Shown here: positions 52,482 to 61,754 of the stretch, in pieces | How the letters are laid out: each line of letters starts with the position of its first letter | Numbering within the stretch: position 1 is the stretch's first letter | Assembly: GCF_017876655.1 (NCBI RefSeq) | Contig: NZ_JAGIOK010000001.1 | Span: 1-64,000, forward strand | From: Microbacterium imperiale | Lineage (GTDB): Bacteria; Actinomycetota; Actinomycetes; Actinomycetales; Microbacteriaceae | Reading direction: 5' to 3' | DNA length: 64,000 nt | The notes under the pieces: generated by a model | Told to the model about the DNA's origin: nothing | The model's input: the letters and a program-made list of their open reading frames with translations, nothing else | Database searches by the model: none | Program-made: the position numbers and the translations under genes

Positions 52482-54503
52482 TCAGCGACCACCCCCGGGT
52501 GCTGTGCGCGGTGCACGGACGACGGCGACGTCGCCCGCACTCACCTCCAGCGTGCCTTCGACGGCGGCGCCTGCGAGCAGGTCGACGCCCTCGAGGGCGA
52601 GTCGTGCGTCCGTCGCGCCATGGTTGATCGCGACGACGTAGTCGTGTTCGGCGCCGGTGCGGCGGATGACCTCGAGTCCGGCCGGCGCCGGGAGAGGCGC
52701 GATGCCGGCGTCGGCGTACACGTCGCTCATGATCGCGGCCAGGCCCGCGGCATCCGGGCGCGTGCTGATGTACCAGCCGGTGCCCGCCCCGTGCTCCTTG
52801 CGGGTGATGGCCGGCATGCCGGCGCCCGGCCCGTCGGTGTAGGTGGCGCGCGTCTCGGCCCCCGTGACGTCCAGGTGCTCGTGCCAGACGTCTGCGCCGA
52901 ACGAGCCGTCGCCGTAGGAGACCGTCGTGGTGACGCCTTCGCGCAGCGGCAGGTGCTCCTCGACCCGGACGCCGAGCGACGGTTCGAGCGGAACGCCGAA
53001 CCCGCCCGCGTGGACCGCGTCGTTCTCGTCGACGACCGCCGAGAAGAACGACACCACGAGCGTGCCGCCGGTTTCGACGTAGCGGTTGAGGTTGTCGGCG
53101 TCGTCGCTGCGCAGCAGGTACTGGGCCGGTGCGATGACGAGCTTGTAGGACGAGAGGTCGTCGCCGGGCAGTGCGAAGTCGGCCGTGATGTTGTCGCGCC
53201 AGAGGCGCTCGTAGAACGCGCGGATCCGCTCGCCGTGCGAGACGTCCGCGGACGGACGCCACTCGAGGTCCTGCGCCCAGAACGACTCGAAGTCCCACAG
53301 GATGGCGACGTCCGCCCGCACGCGAGAGCCGCGCACCTCGGAGAGCCGGTTCAGCTTCGCACCCAGGTCGACGACCTCGCGGAAGACCCGCGACCCGGTG
53401 CCGGCGTGCGGCAGCATCGCGGAGTGGAACTTCTCGGCCCCCGAGCGGCCGGCGCGCCATTGGAAGAAGAGGATGCCGTCGGCTCCGCGGCCGAGGTGCG
53501 CGAGCGAGTTGCGCGCCATCTCGCCGGGTCGCTTCGCGACGTTGCGGGGCTGCCAGTTCACGGCCGAGGTGGAGTGCTCCATGAGGATCCAGGGCTTGCC
53601 GCGGCCCACCGACCGCGAGAGGTCGGCGGCGATGGCCAGGCCGATCTCGCCCTCGTCGTCGGCTGCCCACAGGTAGTGGTCGTCCGACACGATGTCGACC
53701 TCGCGCGCCCACGCCCACAGGTCGCACCCGTTGTGCTGGTTCGCCATGAAGTTGGTGGTGACCGGCAGCGACGAGAAGCGACGGATGGCGTCGCGCTCGG
53801 CGACGAAGCAGGCCCGCAGCTGCGCGTCGGTGAAGCGGGCGAAGTCCAGGCGCTGCGCCGGGTTGACCACCGAGGGGGCGGCAGCCGGCGCGCCGACGTG
53901 CTCCCAGTCCCCGTAGTGCTGCCCCCAGAACGCCGTGCCCCACGCGGCGTTGAGCGCGTCGAGGCTGCCGTACTTCTCCCGCAGCCAGAGGCGCCAGGCG
54001 CGGACGGCGTGGGGGGAGTAGTCCTCGCCGATGGGGACCCCGTACTCGTTGTGCACGTGCCACATCACGACGGCGGGGTGGTCGGCGTAACGCTCGGCGA
54101 GCGCGCTGGCGATCCCGACGGCCGCCTCGCGATACGCGGGAGCCGAGTGCGAGGCCATGCCGCGCGAGCCGAAGCCCATCACGACGCCGTCACGGGTGAC
54201 GACCCGTGCATCCGGGTGGTTCGCGAAGAACCAGGCGGGAGGAGAGGCCGTCGGGGTGCCGAGGTCGACGGCGATGCCGTTCTCGTGGAGCAGCCCGATG
54301 ATCTCGTCGAGCCATTCGAAGTCGTAGACGCCTTCGCTCGTCTCGAGCAGCGCCCATGAGAAGATCCCGACGCTGACGAGGTTGACGCCGGCCTCGCGCA
54401 TGAGACGGACGTCCTCGCGCCACACCTCGCGGGGCCACTGTTCGGGGTTGTAGTCGCCGCCATAGGCGATCCCGTCGATGGCCGGCCAAACGCTCGCGGG
54501 CAT
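52482..54503 (-). CDS. ganA: beta-galactosidase (GH42)
   Basis: A 673-residue intracellular beta-galactosidase. The N-terminal TIM barrel begins with GIAYGGDYNPEQWP; the acid/base is E153 in HVHNEYG and the nucleophile is E309 in LMEHSTS. A trimerisation domain and a small C-terminal beta domain follow, normal for the 650-690-residue family. It has no signal peptide, so it hydrolyses galactooligosaccharides after import. The ATG at 54501-54503 follows AGGA. It is first in the gan operon, with two operators upstream. Confidence 0.93.
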   Translation of the reverse strand: MPASVWPAIDGIAYGGDYNPEQWPREVWREDVRLMREAGVNLVSVGIFSWALLETSEGVYDFEWLDEIIGLLHENGIAVDLGTPTASPPAWFFANHPDARVVTRDGVVMGFGSRGMASHSAPAYREAAVGIASALAERYADHPAVVMWHVHNEYGVPIGEDYSPHAVRAWRLWLREKYGSLDALNAAWGTAFWGQHYGDWEHVGAPAAAPSVVNPAQRLDFARFTDAQLRACFVAERDAIRRFSSLPVTTNFMANQHNGCDLWAWAREVDIVSDDHYLWAADDEGEIGLAIAADLSRSVGRGKPWILMEHSTSAVNWQPRNVAKRPGEMARNSLAHLGRGADGILFFQWRAGRSGAEKFHSAMLPHAGTGSRVFREVVDLGAKLNRLSEVRGSRVRADVAILWDFESFWAQDLEWRPSADVSHGERIRAFYERLWRDNITADFALPGDDLSSYKLVIAPAQYLLRSDDADNLNRYVETGGTLVVSFFSAVVDENDAVHAGGFGVPLEPSLGVRVEEHLPLREGVTTTVSYGDGSFGADVWHEHLDVTGAETRATYTDGPGAGMPAITRKEHGAGTGWYISTRPDAAGLAAIMSDVYADAGIAPLPAPAGLEVIRRTGAEHDYVVAINHGATDARLALEGVDLLAGAAVEGTLEVSAGDVAVVRAPRTAPGGGR

Positions 54504-54537
54504 GAAACGCGTCCTCGTGTCTCGCGGACCGGTCGAA

Positions 54538-54553
54538 CTGTGACCGGTCACAG
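54538..54553. promoter_or_regulatory. gan operator 1, perfect 16-bp palindrome
   Basis: CTGTGACCGGTCACAG is a perfect palindrome 34 bases before the ganA start codon. It has the central CG of LacI-family operators and is identical to operator 2. Confidence 0.8.
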
Positions 54554-54608
54554 GGTGTTGCGACCACACTAACCCGCGGGTGCCGGATGAGCCGATCCCG
54601 TTACCGAA

Positions 54609-54624
54609 CTGTGACCGGTCACAG
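54609..54624. promoter_or_regulatory. gan operator 2, perfect 16-bp palindrome
   Basis: This is an identical copy of operator 1, 71 bases away and 62 bases before the ganR start. The pair could allow cooperative binding or a small DNA loop that silences both divergent genes. Confidence 0.8.
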
Positions 54625-54686
54625 TGCGACGCCGTTTCGTGGATCACCGCGCGTCGTGCTCCCGCCGCGGGAGTAGGCTCACCGAC

Positions 54687-55703
54687 GTGAACGGCACCAC
54701 CGGCGCGTCGCGCAAACCGACCATTCGCGACGTCGCGGCCGCCGCGGGCGTCTCGCACGGTACGGTCTCGCGCGTCATCAATGGCGGCCACTGGGTCTCG
54801 CCCGAGGCACGCGAGGCGGTCGACCGTGCGATCCGCGAGACCGGCTACACCGCCAACCACGCGGCGCGCAGCCTCGCCACGGGGCGCGCCAACTCGCTGG
54901 CCTTCCTGCTGACGGAGCCGCAGCACCTGCTGTTCGCCGACCCCACCTTCGCGCTGCTGCTGCGCGGTGCGACCGAGGCGCTCGCGCAGCGTTCGATGAC
55001 GCTCGTCCTGATGATCGCCGATACCGCCGCCGAGCGCGCCAACGTCGAGCGATACGTGCGTGCTGGGCACGTCGACGGCGTGCTGCTGATCTCGTCCCAC
55101 GAATCGAACCCGCTGCTGGCCTCGCTCATCGCGGCGGGCGTGCCGACGGTGTGCACGGGCGTGCCGCTGGGCGACCGGGCGCACGTGCCGACCGTCTCGG
55201 TCGACGAGCAGGAGTCGGCTCGGGCGATGACCCGCCACCTGCTCGCGCAGGGCCACCGCCGCATCGCGGTCATCACCGGACCCAACGACACCCCGGGCGG
55301 TCGGTACCGACTCGAGGGCTTCCGGGCCGAGATGGGCGAGCTGTTCGATCCCGAGCTCGTGGAGCAGGACGTCTATTCGAGCGATGCCGGAGCCGCCGCG
55401 ATGGCCCGCCTGCTGGAGCGCGCGCCGGACATCGAGGCCGTGTTCGCGGCATCCGACGTCATGGCCGTGGGGGCGATCGCCGCCATCCGTCGCAGCGGCC
55501 GGACGGTGCCGGACGACATCGCGGTGGCCGGCTTCGACGACTCCGGACTCGCCGCCACGCACGACCCTCCGCTGACGACGATGCGACAGCCGTGGGGTGA
55601 GATCAGCGCTGCGATGGTGGACATGGTGCTGCAGGTGATCGCCGGGGGAGATCCGCAGCCGCTCGTGCTGCCGACGACCCTCGTGGTGCGCGAGACCGCG
55701 TGA
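54687..55703 (+). CDS. ganR: LacI family regulator of the galactan operon
   Basis: A 338-residue repressor. The helix-turn-helix (about 10-65: TIRDVAAAAGVSHGTVSRVI) is followed by the ligand domain (about 70-335) with VFAASDVMAVGAIAAI and VAGFDDSGLAAT. It is divergent from ganA across two identical operators and therefore likely represses the operon and itself. The effector is probably a galactobiose-like sugar. The GTG at 54687 was preferred: the open frame begins at 54624, but that start lies in operator 2 and adds a basic stretch not seen in LacI proteins. Confidence 0.88.
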   Translation: MNGTTGASRKPTIRDVAAAAGVSHGTVSRVINGGHWVSPEAREAVDRAIRETGYTANHAARSLATGRANSLAFLLTEPQHLLFADPTFALLLRGATEALAQRSMTLVLMIADTAAERANVERYVRAGHVDGVLLISSHESNPLLASLIAAGVPTVCTGVPLGDRAHVPTVSVDEQESARAMTRHLLAQGHRRIAVITGPNDTPGGRYRLEGFRAEMGELFDPELVEQDVYSSDAGAAAMARLLERAPDIEAVFAASDVMAVGAIAAIRRSGRTVPDDIAVAGFDDSGLAATHDPPLTTMRQPWGEISAAMVDMVLQVIAGGDPQPLVLPTTLVVRETA

Positions 55704-55762
55704 CGCGCGCCGGCGGTGTCATGCGGCTTCGAGGCGCCGTCACCGCGAACTAGAATCTCGGG

Positions 55763-57331
55763 GTGAGCAACGGCCGCAGCTTCTACATCACCACGCCGAT
55801 CTACTACCCCAGTGATCTGCCCCACATCGGGCACGGGTACACGTCCGTCGCCGTCGACACGCTCGCCCGGTGGCACCGTCAGGCCGGTGACGACACCTGG
55901 ATGCTGACGGGCACCGACGAGCACGGGCAGAAGATGCTCCGCGCCGCCGCCGCCAACAACGTCACGCCCCAGGAGTGGGTCGACAAGCTGGTCGAGGAGT
56001 CCTGGTTCCCGCTGCTGCGCACGCTGGACGTCGCGAACGACGACTTCATCCGTACGACGCAGGAACGTCACGAGGAGCGGGTGAAGGTCTTCGTGCAGAC
56101 CCTGTTCGACCGCGGCTACATCTACGCGGGCGAGTACGCCGCGCTGTACTGCGTCGGCTGCGAGGAGTTCAAGCCCGAGGCCGAGATCGCCGACGGCACC
56201 GGCCCGTTCGAGGGCCTGAAGGTCTGCGCCATCCACTCCAAGCCGCTCGAGCTGCTGCAGGAGAAGAACTACTTCTTCAAGCTCAGCGAGTTCCAGGACC
56301 GGCTGCTCGAGCTCTACAAAACGGTGCCGGACTTCGTCCGTCCCGAATCGGCACGCAACGAAGTCGTGTCGTTCGTGCGCTCGGGCCTGAAGGACCTCTC
56401 CATCTCGCGGTCGGCGTTCGACTGGGGCATCACGGTGCCGTGGGATCCGTCGCACGTCATCTACGTGTGGGTCGACGCCCTGCTGAACTACGCCACGGCG
56501 ATCGGCTACGGCACCGACCCCGAGGAGTTCGCGCGCCGCTGGCCGGCCTACCACGTCGTGGGCAAGGACATCCTCCGTTTCCACGCGGTCATCTGGCCGG
56601 CGATGCTCATGGCCGCGGGCCTGGAGGTGCCGCGGGGCGTCTTCGCGCACGGGTGGCTGCTCGTGGGCGGCGAGAAGATGTCGAAGTCGAAGCTCACCGG
56701 TATCGCACCGACCGAGATCACCGACGTCTTCGGCTCGGACGCCTACCGCTTCTACTTCCTCTCGGCCATCGCGTTCGGTCAGGACGGCTCGTTCTCGTGG
56801 GAGGACCTGTCGGCGCGGTACCAGGCGGAACTGGCGAACGGATTCGGCAATCTCGCCTCCCGCACGATCGCGATGGTCGAGCGCTACTTCGGCGGCGTCG
56901 TTCCGGCCGCGGCGGAGTACACCGCCGGCGACCTCGAGATCCAGCGGGTCGTCGCGGATGCCGCTGCCGCAGCCGACGCGGCGATGGAGCGCTTCCGTCC
57001 CGACGAGGCGATCGCCGCGATCTGGACGATCGTCGACGCCCTCAACGGCTACATCACCGAGAACGAGCCATGGGCCCTCGCCAAGGACGAGGCGCAGCGC
57101 GCCCGGCTGGGGACGGTGCTCTACACCGCGGCTGAAGGGCTGCGCGCCCTCGCGGTGCTGCTGTCGCCGGTCATGCCCGCCGCGACCGGCAAGCTCTGGG
57201 CCGCGCTCGGCATCGACGCGCGGCTGGAGGACCAGCCGCTGCGCGAAGCCGGACGCTGGGGCATCCTGCCCGCAGGCACGACGGTCTCGGGCTTGGCCCC
57301 GCTCTTCCCGCGCGTCGAGCAGACCGCCTGA
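55763..57331 (+). CDS. metG: methionyl-tRNA synthetase
   Basis: A 522-residue class I synthetase that charges tRNA-Met. Class I signatures are PHIGHGY (HIGH, about residue 20) and GEKMSKSKLTG (KMSKS, about 305); the connecting insert has Cys residues in LYCVGCEEFKP. It is the short bacterial form without the C-terminal dimerisation domain, as in mycobacteria. The GTG at 55763 gives SNGRSFYITTPIYYPS, the conserved start. tatD follows 2 bases after the stop. Confidence 0.96.
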   Translation: MSNGRSFYITTPIYYPSDLPHIGHGYTSVAVDTLARWHRQAGDDTWMLTGTDEHGQKMLRAAAANNVTPQEWVDKLVEESWFPLLRTLDVANDDFIRTTQERHEERVKVFVQTLFDRGYIYAGEYAALYCVGCEEFKPEAEIADGTGPFEGLKVCAIHSKPLELLQEKNYFFKLSEFQDRLLELYKTVPDFVRPESARNEVVSFVRSGLKDLSISRSAFDWGITVPWDPSHVIYVWVDALLNYATAIGYGTDPEEFARRWPAYHVVGKDILRFHAVIWPAMLMAAGLEVPRGVFAHGWLLVGGEKMSKSKLTGIAPTEITDVFGSDAYRFYFLSAIAFGQDGSFSWEDLSARYQAELANGFGNLASRTIAMVERYFGGVVPAAAEYTAGDLEIQRVVADAAAAADAAMERFRPDEAIAAIWTIVDALNGYITENEPWALAKDEAQRARLGTVLYTAAEGLRALAVLLSPVMPAATGKLWAALGIDARLEDQPLREAGRWGILPAGTTVSGLAPLFPRVEQTA

Positions 57332-57333
57332 CG

Positions 57334-58272
57334 ATGGTCGACTCGCCGACGAACGCGGATCCGGCCGGCGCGACGCCCTCGCTTCGCGACGAGTCGGCCG
57401 GAGACGTCTCGCAGTACGTGCGGCAGCGGGAGCAGGCGGCCCGGGATGTGCGGTGGCCGGCGGCGCCCGAGCCGCTGGCCGTGCCGGTCTACGACAACCA
57501 CACCCACCTCGAGATCGAGGACGGCGACGAACCGCGAACCCTGGCCGAGCAGCTCGAGCTGGCGGCATCCGTGGGCGTCATCGGGGTCGTGCAGGCCGGG
57601 GGTGACATCGAGTCGTCGCGGTGGTCGGCCTGGGCTGCGGCCACGCACCCGCGCGTGCTCGCCGCTGTCGCGATCCACCCCAACGAAGCGCCGGTCTACG
57701 CCGCGGCGGGGCGGCTGCAGGAGGCCATCGACGTCATCGACGAGCTCGCCGCTCAGCCGCGTGTGCGCGCCGTCGGCGAGACCGGACTCGACTTCTTCCG
57801 CACCGGCGACGACGGCCTGCCGGCGCAGTTCGAGAGCTTCGAGGCGCACATCGCGCTGGCGAAGAAGCACGACGTGGCGATGCAGATCCACGATCGCGAC
57901 GCCCACGACGCGGTGCTCGAGACCCTGCTGCGGGTCGGTGCTCCCGAGCGGACGGTCTTCCACTGCTTCTCGGGCGACGCCGACATGGCGCGTATCGCCG
58001 CCGAGCGCGGGTACTGGCTCAGCTTCGCCGGCAACGTGACGTTCAAGAACGCGCAGAACCTCCGCGATGCGCTCGCGGTGACCCCGCGCGAGCGCATCCT
58101 CGTCGAGACCGACGCGCCGTTCCTGACGCCGACGCCGCACCGCGGACGTCCCAATGCGCCGTATCTCATCCCCGTCACGCTGCGCTTCATGGCAGCCGAG
58201 CTCGGCGTCGAGGTCGACGAGCTGGCCGCGCAGGTCGCGGCGAACACGCGCGCCGTCTACGGCGAGTTCTGA
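57334..58272 (+). CDS. tatD: TatD family metal-dependent deoxyribonuclease
   Basis: A 312-residue metal-dependent hydrolase of the amidohydrolase fold. Metal and catalytic motifs are DNHTHLEI (about 53), AVGETGLDFFR (about 150), MQIHDRDAHDA, FHCFSGD and ETDAPFLTPTPHRG. An extra N-terminal stretch of about 45 residues precedes the barrel. TatD enzymes are 3'-5' DNA exonucleases or endonucleases linked to repair. It is co-transcribed with metG, a conserved actinobacterial pair. Confidence 0.93.
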   Translation: MVDSPTNADPAGATPSLRDESAGDVSQYVRQREQAARDVRWPAAPEPLAVPVYDNHTHLEIEDGDEPRTLAEQLELAASVGVIGVVQAGGDIESSRWSAWAAATHPRVLAAVAIHPNEAPVYAAAGRLQEAIDVIDELAAQPRVRAVGETGLDFFRTGDDGLPAQFESFEAHIALAKKHDVAMQIHDRDAHDAVLETLLRVGAPERTVFHCFSGDADMARIAAERGYWLSFAGNVTFKNAQNLRDALAVTPRERILVETDAPFLTPTPHRGRPNAPYLIPVTLRFMAAELGVEVDELAAQVAANTRAVYGEF

Positions 58273-58285
58273 TCCGCGCCGGCCC

Positions 58286-59263
58286 TCAGCGCGTCGAAGA
58301 ACCGCGGACGATCTCCCACGGCAGGTCGACGATGTCCGGCTCGACCCCGTCGCGGACGGTGCTGAGCGCCTGGAACATCGCCGCGGGGGCGAGCTCGGGG
58401 TGCACGCACACGTGCGTCACTCCCAGACGGGTGTTGACGGCGCAGTCGGTCGTGCACAGCGCGACGAACTGCATGTCGCGGGGGATCACGAAGTCCATCT
58501 CCTCGAGCTGCAGGTAGATGGCCGGTCCCTCCTCGGCGAACGAGAAGATCGCGTCGGCACCCGCGTCGCGCAGTTCACCGACGCGGCGGGGGAGCGCCCC
58601 GTGCTCGGCGTCGACGTGCGCGACGAGCGGTGTCCGGCCTCGCACGGTGCTCCACGCGCGGTATGCGCTCTCACCGATGCGGTCGCGGGGAGCGCCGGCG
58701 TCGTCGACGAGGAACCCGATGCGCTCGGCACCGCCGGCCTCGAGCAGCCCGAGCGCGGCACGCACGGCCTCGTCGTAGCCCGTGCGGACGGTGATGGACC
58801 GCTCGGTGTCGACGTACAGGTCGTTCGTCGCGACCGGGATGCCGCGGGCGACAGCCTCGCGCAGCAGCAGGTCATCGGCGGCGACCTCGGCGAAGTAGAC
58901 GACGTCGATCTGCGCGCCGCGCAGCAGGTCCGGGCGCGAGGCCGGCAGCATCGTGACGGTGAAGCCCTGCTCGGCCGCAGCGCTGACGAGCGCGCCGATG
59001 TGGCGGCTGCGGTGCAGCGCGCTGCGCCGCGACAGGTCGAGCTCGACGCTCTCGGGCAGCACGAAGCCCACCGACATCGTGCGGCCGCTGCGGAGGGCGG
59101 CGGCGTACTTGTTGGGCTGGTATCCGAGCTCGGCCGCGATCGCCTTGATGCGCTCCCGCGTCTCGGGACGGAGGCTCCCGCGGTCGTTGAGAGCCTGGCT
59201 GATGGCGGCCGTGGAGACACCCGCGCGCAGCGCGATGTCCTTCAGGGTCACCTGCCGGGTCAT
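58286..59263 (-). CDS. LacI family regulator coupled to hemA
   Basis: A 325-residue regulator. The N-terminal helix-turn-helix (TLKDIALRAGVSTAAISQAL, about 6-55) precedes a sugar-binding-like domain with a typical DAIFSFAEEGPAI and a less typical FVALCTTDCAVNTRLG. The start ATG overlaps the hemA stop by 4 bases, so it is translated from the hemA message. No sugar gene lies next to it. It converges on tatD with 13 bases between stops. The target and ligand are unknown. Confidence 0.83.
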   Translation of the reverse strand: MTRQVTLKDIALRAGVSTAAISQALNDRGSLRPETRERIKAIAAELGYQPNKYAAALRSGRTMSVGFVLPESVELDLSRRSALHRSRHIGALVSAAAEQGFTVTMLPASRPDLLRGAQIDVVYFAEVAADDLLLREAVARGIPVATNDLYVDTERSITVRTGYDEAVRAALGLLEAGGAERIGFLVDDAGAPRDRIGESAYRAWSTVRGRTPLVAHVDAEHGALPRRVGELRDAGADAIFSFAEEGPAIYLQLEEMDFVIPRDMQFVALCTTDCAVNTRLGVTHVCVHPELAPAAMFQALSTVRDGVEPDIVDLPWEIVRGSSTR

Positions 59264-60567
59264 GACCGCTCGGCTCCCGCGCCCAGGTCGCCGGGTGCGG
59301 CCTCGTCGGGCGAGGTGCGGCCGGAGTCGTCGGCGCCGGGAAAGACCGTGCGCACCGCGTCGGCCCAGGCCGAGCCGGAACCGGACGAGGCGAGGGTGTG
59401 GCCCTGGGCGATGAGGCGGTGCAGCAGCACACCGGAGAAGTGCCGCAGCGCGGCCTCGACCTGCGGAGCCTCGCCGCGCAACCGGGCGCGCTCGATCTCG
59501 TCATCGAGGATGCCCGTGATGTATCCGCGCATCGCCACGACCGACGGCGCCACCTCGTGGACGCGGCGGGCTGCGGCGTGGCGGGCTGCGGCCCCCGCGA
59601 CGATCTCACGGGCCTCGCCGAGGGTCGCGAACTCGTCGATGGGGGCGTGCACCCGGATGGTCTCGAGGTCGAGCAGCTCGATGTCGGGGACGTCGCGCAG
59701 AGCGGGGTCGACGTTGCGGGGGAGCCCCAGGTCGATGATCAGCTGGGTGCGGTCGGCACCGGCGCGGCGGGCGGCGTGCTCGGCGGCGGTCAGGGCGTAG
59801 GTGTCGGTCGTCGTGGTGCAGGTCACGATGACGTCCGCGGCGGCGGCCTCAGCGGCGTAGTGCTCGGCATCGACGGCGACGAGGTGCTCGCGCTGCGCGA
59901 AGCGGCTGCGTCCCGAGCGCGAGTGCACGCGGACGTCGACGGCGCCCTTGTCGCGCAGGGCAGCGAGGGATGCCGCGGCGTATCGGCCCGTGCCCACGAG
60001 CAGCACCCGCGCCGCCGACCAGTCGGCCACGCGCGACGACGCCAGCTCGAGGGCGAGGCGGACGAGCGACCGGCCCGACTCGCCGATGCGCGTGCTGTTC
60101 TTCACGGCACGCGAGGTCTCGGTCGCGCGCTGGAAGAGGTGTTCGAGCGGCGCGGTCGTGAGCCCGCCGCGGCGGGCGTCGTCGAGAGCGCGCCGGACCT
60201 GCCCCGCGATCTCGTCCTCGCCGACGGCGACCGAATCGAGGCCGGACGCGACCGAGAAGAGGTGGTGCGCCACCTTGTTGCCGTGCGCGAAGTCGACCGT
60301 CTCGCGCACGGTCCGGTACGGCAGATCGCTCAGCTTCGCGATCTCCTCCATCGCGGCATCCATCGCCGGGATGGTCGAGGGGAAGTCGGCATCGTCGCGC
60401 AGGTCGAAGTACGCCTCGAACCGATTGCAGGTGGCCAGGACGACGGCGCCCTGGATGGCCTCGTGGGCCTCTGTCAACCGGGTGCCGACTTCGTCTCCGA
60501 TGACGGAGAGTCGCTCGAGAGAAGCGAGCGGTGTGGAGCGCTGATGCGCGGTGAGAGCGACGAGCAC
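59260..60567 (-). CDS. hemA: glutamyl-tRNA reductase
   Basis: A 435-residue NADPH enzyme. It reduces glutamyl-tRNA to glutamate-1-semialdehyde, the first committed step of C5 haem synthesis. The catalytic cysteine lies in VLATCNRFEAY (about residue 49); the NADPH domain shows VLLVGTGRYAAAS, and IIDLGLPRNVDP precedes the dimerisation helices. The GTG at 60565-60567 gives MLVALTAHQRST. It is divergent from hemE with only 23 bases to the open frame there, so the control elements must overlap the hemE 5' end. Confidence 0.94.
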   Translation of the reverse strand: MLVALTAHQRSTPLASLERLSVIGDEVGTRLTEAHEAIQGAVVLATCNRFEAYFDLRDDADFPSTIPAMDAAMEEIAKLSDLPYRTVRETVDFAHGNKVAHHLFSVASGLDSVAVGEDEIAGQVRRALDDARRGGLTTAPLEHLFQRATETSRAVKNSTRIGESGRSLVRLALELASSRVADWSAARVLLVGTGRYAAASLAALRDKGAVDVRVHSRSGRSRFAQREHLVAVDAEHYAAEAAAADVIVTCTTTTDTYALTAAEHAARRAGADRTQLIIDLGLPRNVDPALRDVPDIELLDLETIRVHAPIDEFATLGEAREIVAGAAARHAAARRVHEVAPSVVAMRGYITGILDDEIERARLRGEAPQVEAALRHFSGVLLHRLIAQGHTLASSGSGSAWADAVRTVFPGADDSGRTSPDEAAPGDLGAGAERS

Positions 60568-60590
60568 GTGCGGAAGAACCCCCTGAGATC

Positions 60591-61754
60591 GTGACTAGTA
60601 TATCGATTAACTCATTCGAGGAGATCATCATTCCGGCATCCGCCCACCCACTCGTCGCCCACGCGACCGGCTCGAGCCGGCTCGTGCGCACCCTGCTCGG
60701 CGAACGCGTCGAGAAGACCCCCGTCTGGTTCATGCGCCAGGCCGGCCGATCGCTCCCGGAGTACCGCGCGCTGCGGTCGCAGGGCAGCATGCTCGACGCC
60801 TGCCTGACCCCCGAGCTCGCGAGCGAGATCACGCTGCAGCCGGTCCGGCGCCACGGCGTCGATGCCGCCATCTTCTTCAGCGACATCATCGTGCCGCTGG
60901 CGATCCTCGGGATCGAGGTCGAGATCGCCGCCGGTCGCGGCCCGGTCTTCGCCCGGCCCCTGAGTACCGCGGCCGACATCGCCCGTGCGGTCGAGATCGA
61001 TCCCGCGCTCGTCCGCGAGCGTGGCGAGGCCATCGCCCGTGCCGTCGAGCTCACGACGGACATGCTCGCCGAGGAGTCGGAGTCGCGGGGCGAGCCGCTG
61101 CCGCTCATCGGCTTCGCCGGGGCGCCGTTCACCCTCGCCGCCTACCTCGTCGAGGGCGGCCCCTCGAAGGATCACCTCGCTGCGCGCCGCCTCATCCACG
61201 AGGACCCGGCGGCCTGGAACGCCCTCACCGAGTGGCTGGCGCGGGTGACGGGGGAGTTCCTCGCGCTGCAGGTCGCATCCGGCGCCAGCGCCGCGCAGCT
61301 GTTCGACTCGTGGGCCGGCGGTCTGCCGCCCGAGGACTACCGCGCGGCGGCGCTGCCCGCGTCGGCGGCATCCCTCGACGCGGTCCGCGCCCTGCCGGTG
61401 CCCGAGGGCGCGGGGATCGACCACATCCCGCTCGTCCACTTCGGCGTCGGCACGGGCGAGATCCTGCGCGACATGGCTTCGATCGGCATCGACGCGCTGG
61501 GCGTCGACTACCGCGTGCCGCTCGACGAGGCCGCACGCCGCGTCGGGTCGCACCTGACGCTGCAGGGAAACCTCGATCCCGCGCTCCTGTTCGCCCCCGC
61601 CGGCGTACGGGATGCCGCGATCGAGCGGATCCTCGAGGCCGGCCGCTCGGCGCGCGCTCACGTGTTCAACCTCGGCCACGGCGTACCGATGCAGGCCGAC
61701 CCCGACGCCATCAGCTCGGTCGTCCGCACCGTCCACGGCTGGCGGTCGGCATGA
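60591..61754 (+). CDS. hemE: uroporphyrinogen decarboxylase
   Basis: A 387-residue enzyme. It removes four carboxyl groups from uroporphyrinogen III to give coproporphyrinogen III. Signature motifs are TPVWFMRQAGRSLPEYR (about 43-59), FFSDIIVPL, GFAGAPFTLAAYLVEGG, DSWAG and LQGNLDP. The start is uncertain. The GTG at 60591 has no Shine-Dalgarno and adds an AT-rich segment reading TSISINSFEE, while GAGGAG at 60618-60623 lies six bases before an in-frame ATT at 60630 that would give a more usual N-terminus. It overlaps hemY by 4 bases. Confidence 0.93.
   Translation: MTSISINSFEEIIIPASAHPLVAHATGSSRLVRTLLGERVEKTPVWFMRQAGRSLPEYRALRSQGSMLDACLTPELASEITLQPVRRHGVDAAIFFSDIIVPLAILGIEVEIAAGRGPVFARPLSTAADIARAVEIDPALVRERGEAIARAVELTTDMLAEESESRGEPLPLIGFAGAPFTLAAYLVEGGPSKDHLAARRLIHEDPAAWNALTEWLARVTGEFLALQVASGASAAQLFDSWAGGLPPEDYRAAALPASAASLDAVRALPVPEGAGIDHIPLVHFGVGTGEILRDMASIGIDALGVDYRVPLDEAARRVGSHLTLQGNLDPALLFAPAGVRDAAIERILEAGRSARAHVFNLGHGVPMQADPDAISSVVRTVHGWRSA

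Noticed and set aside
54624..54686. An upstream start for the galactan LacI regulator.
   Set aside because: It overlaps operator 2 and adds a basic stretch not typical of LacI proteins; GTG 54687 fits the family better.
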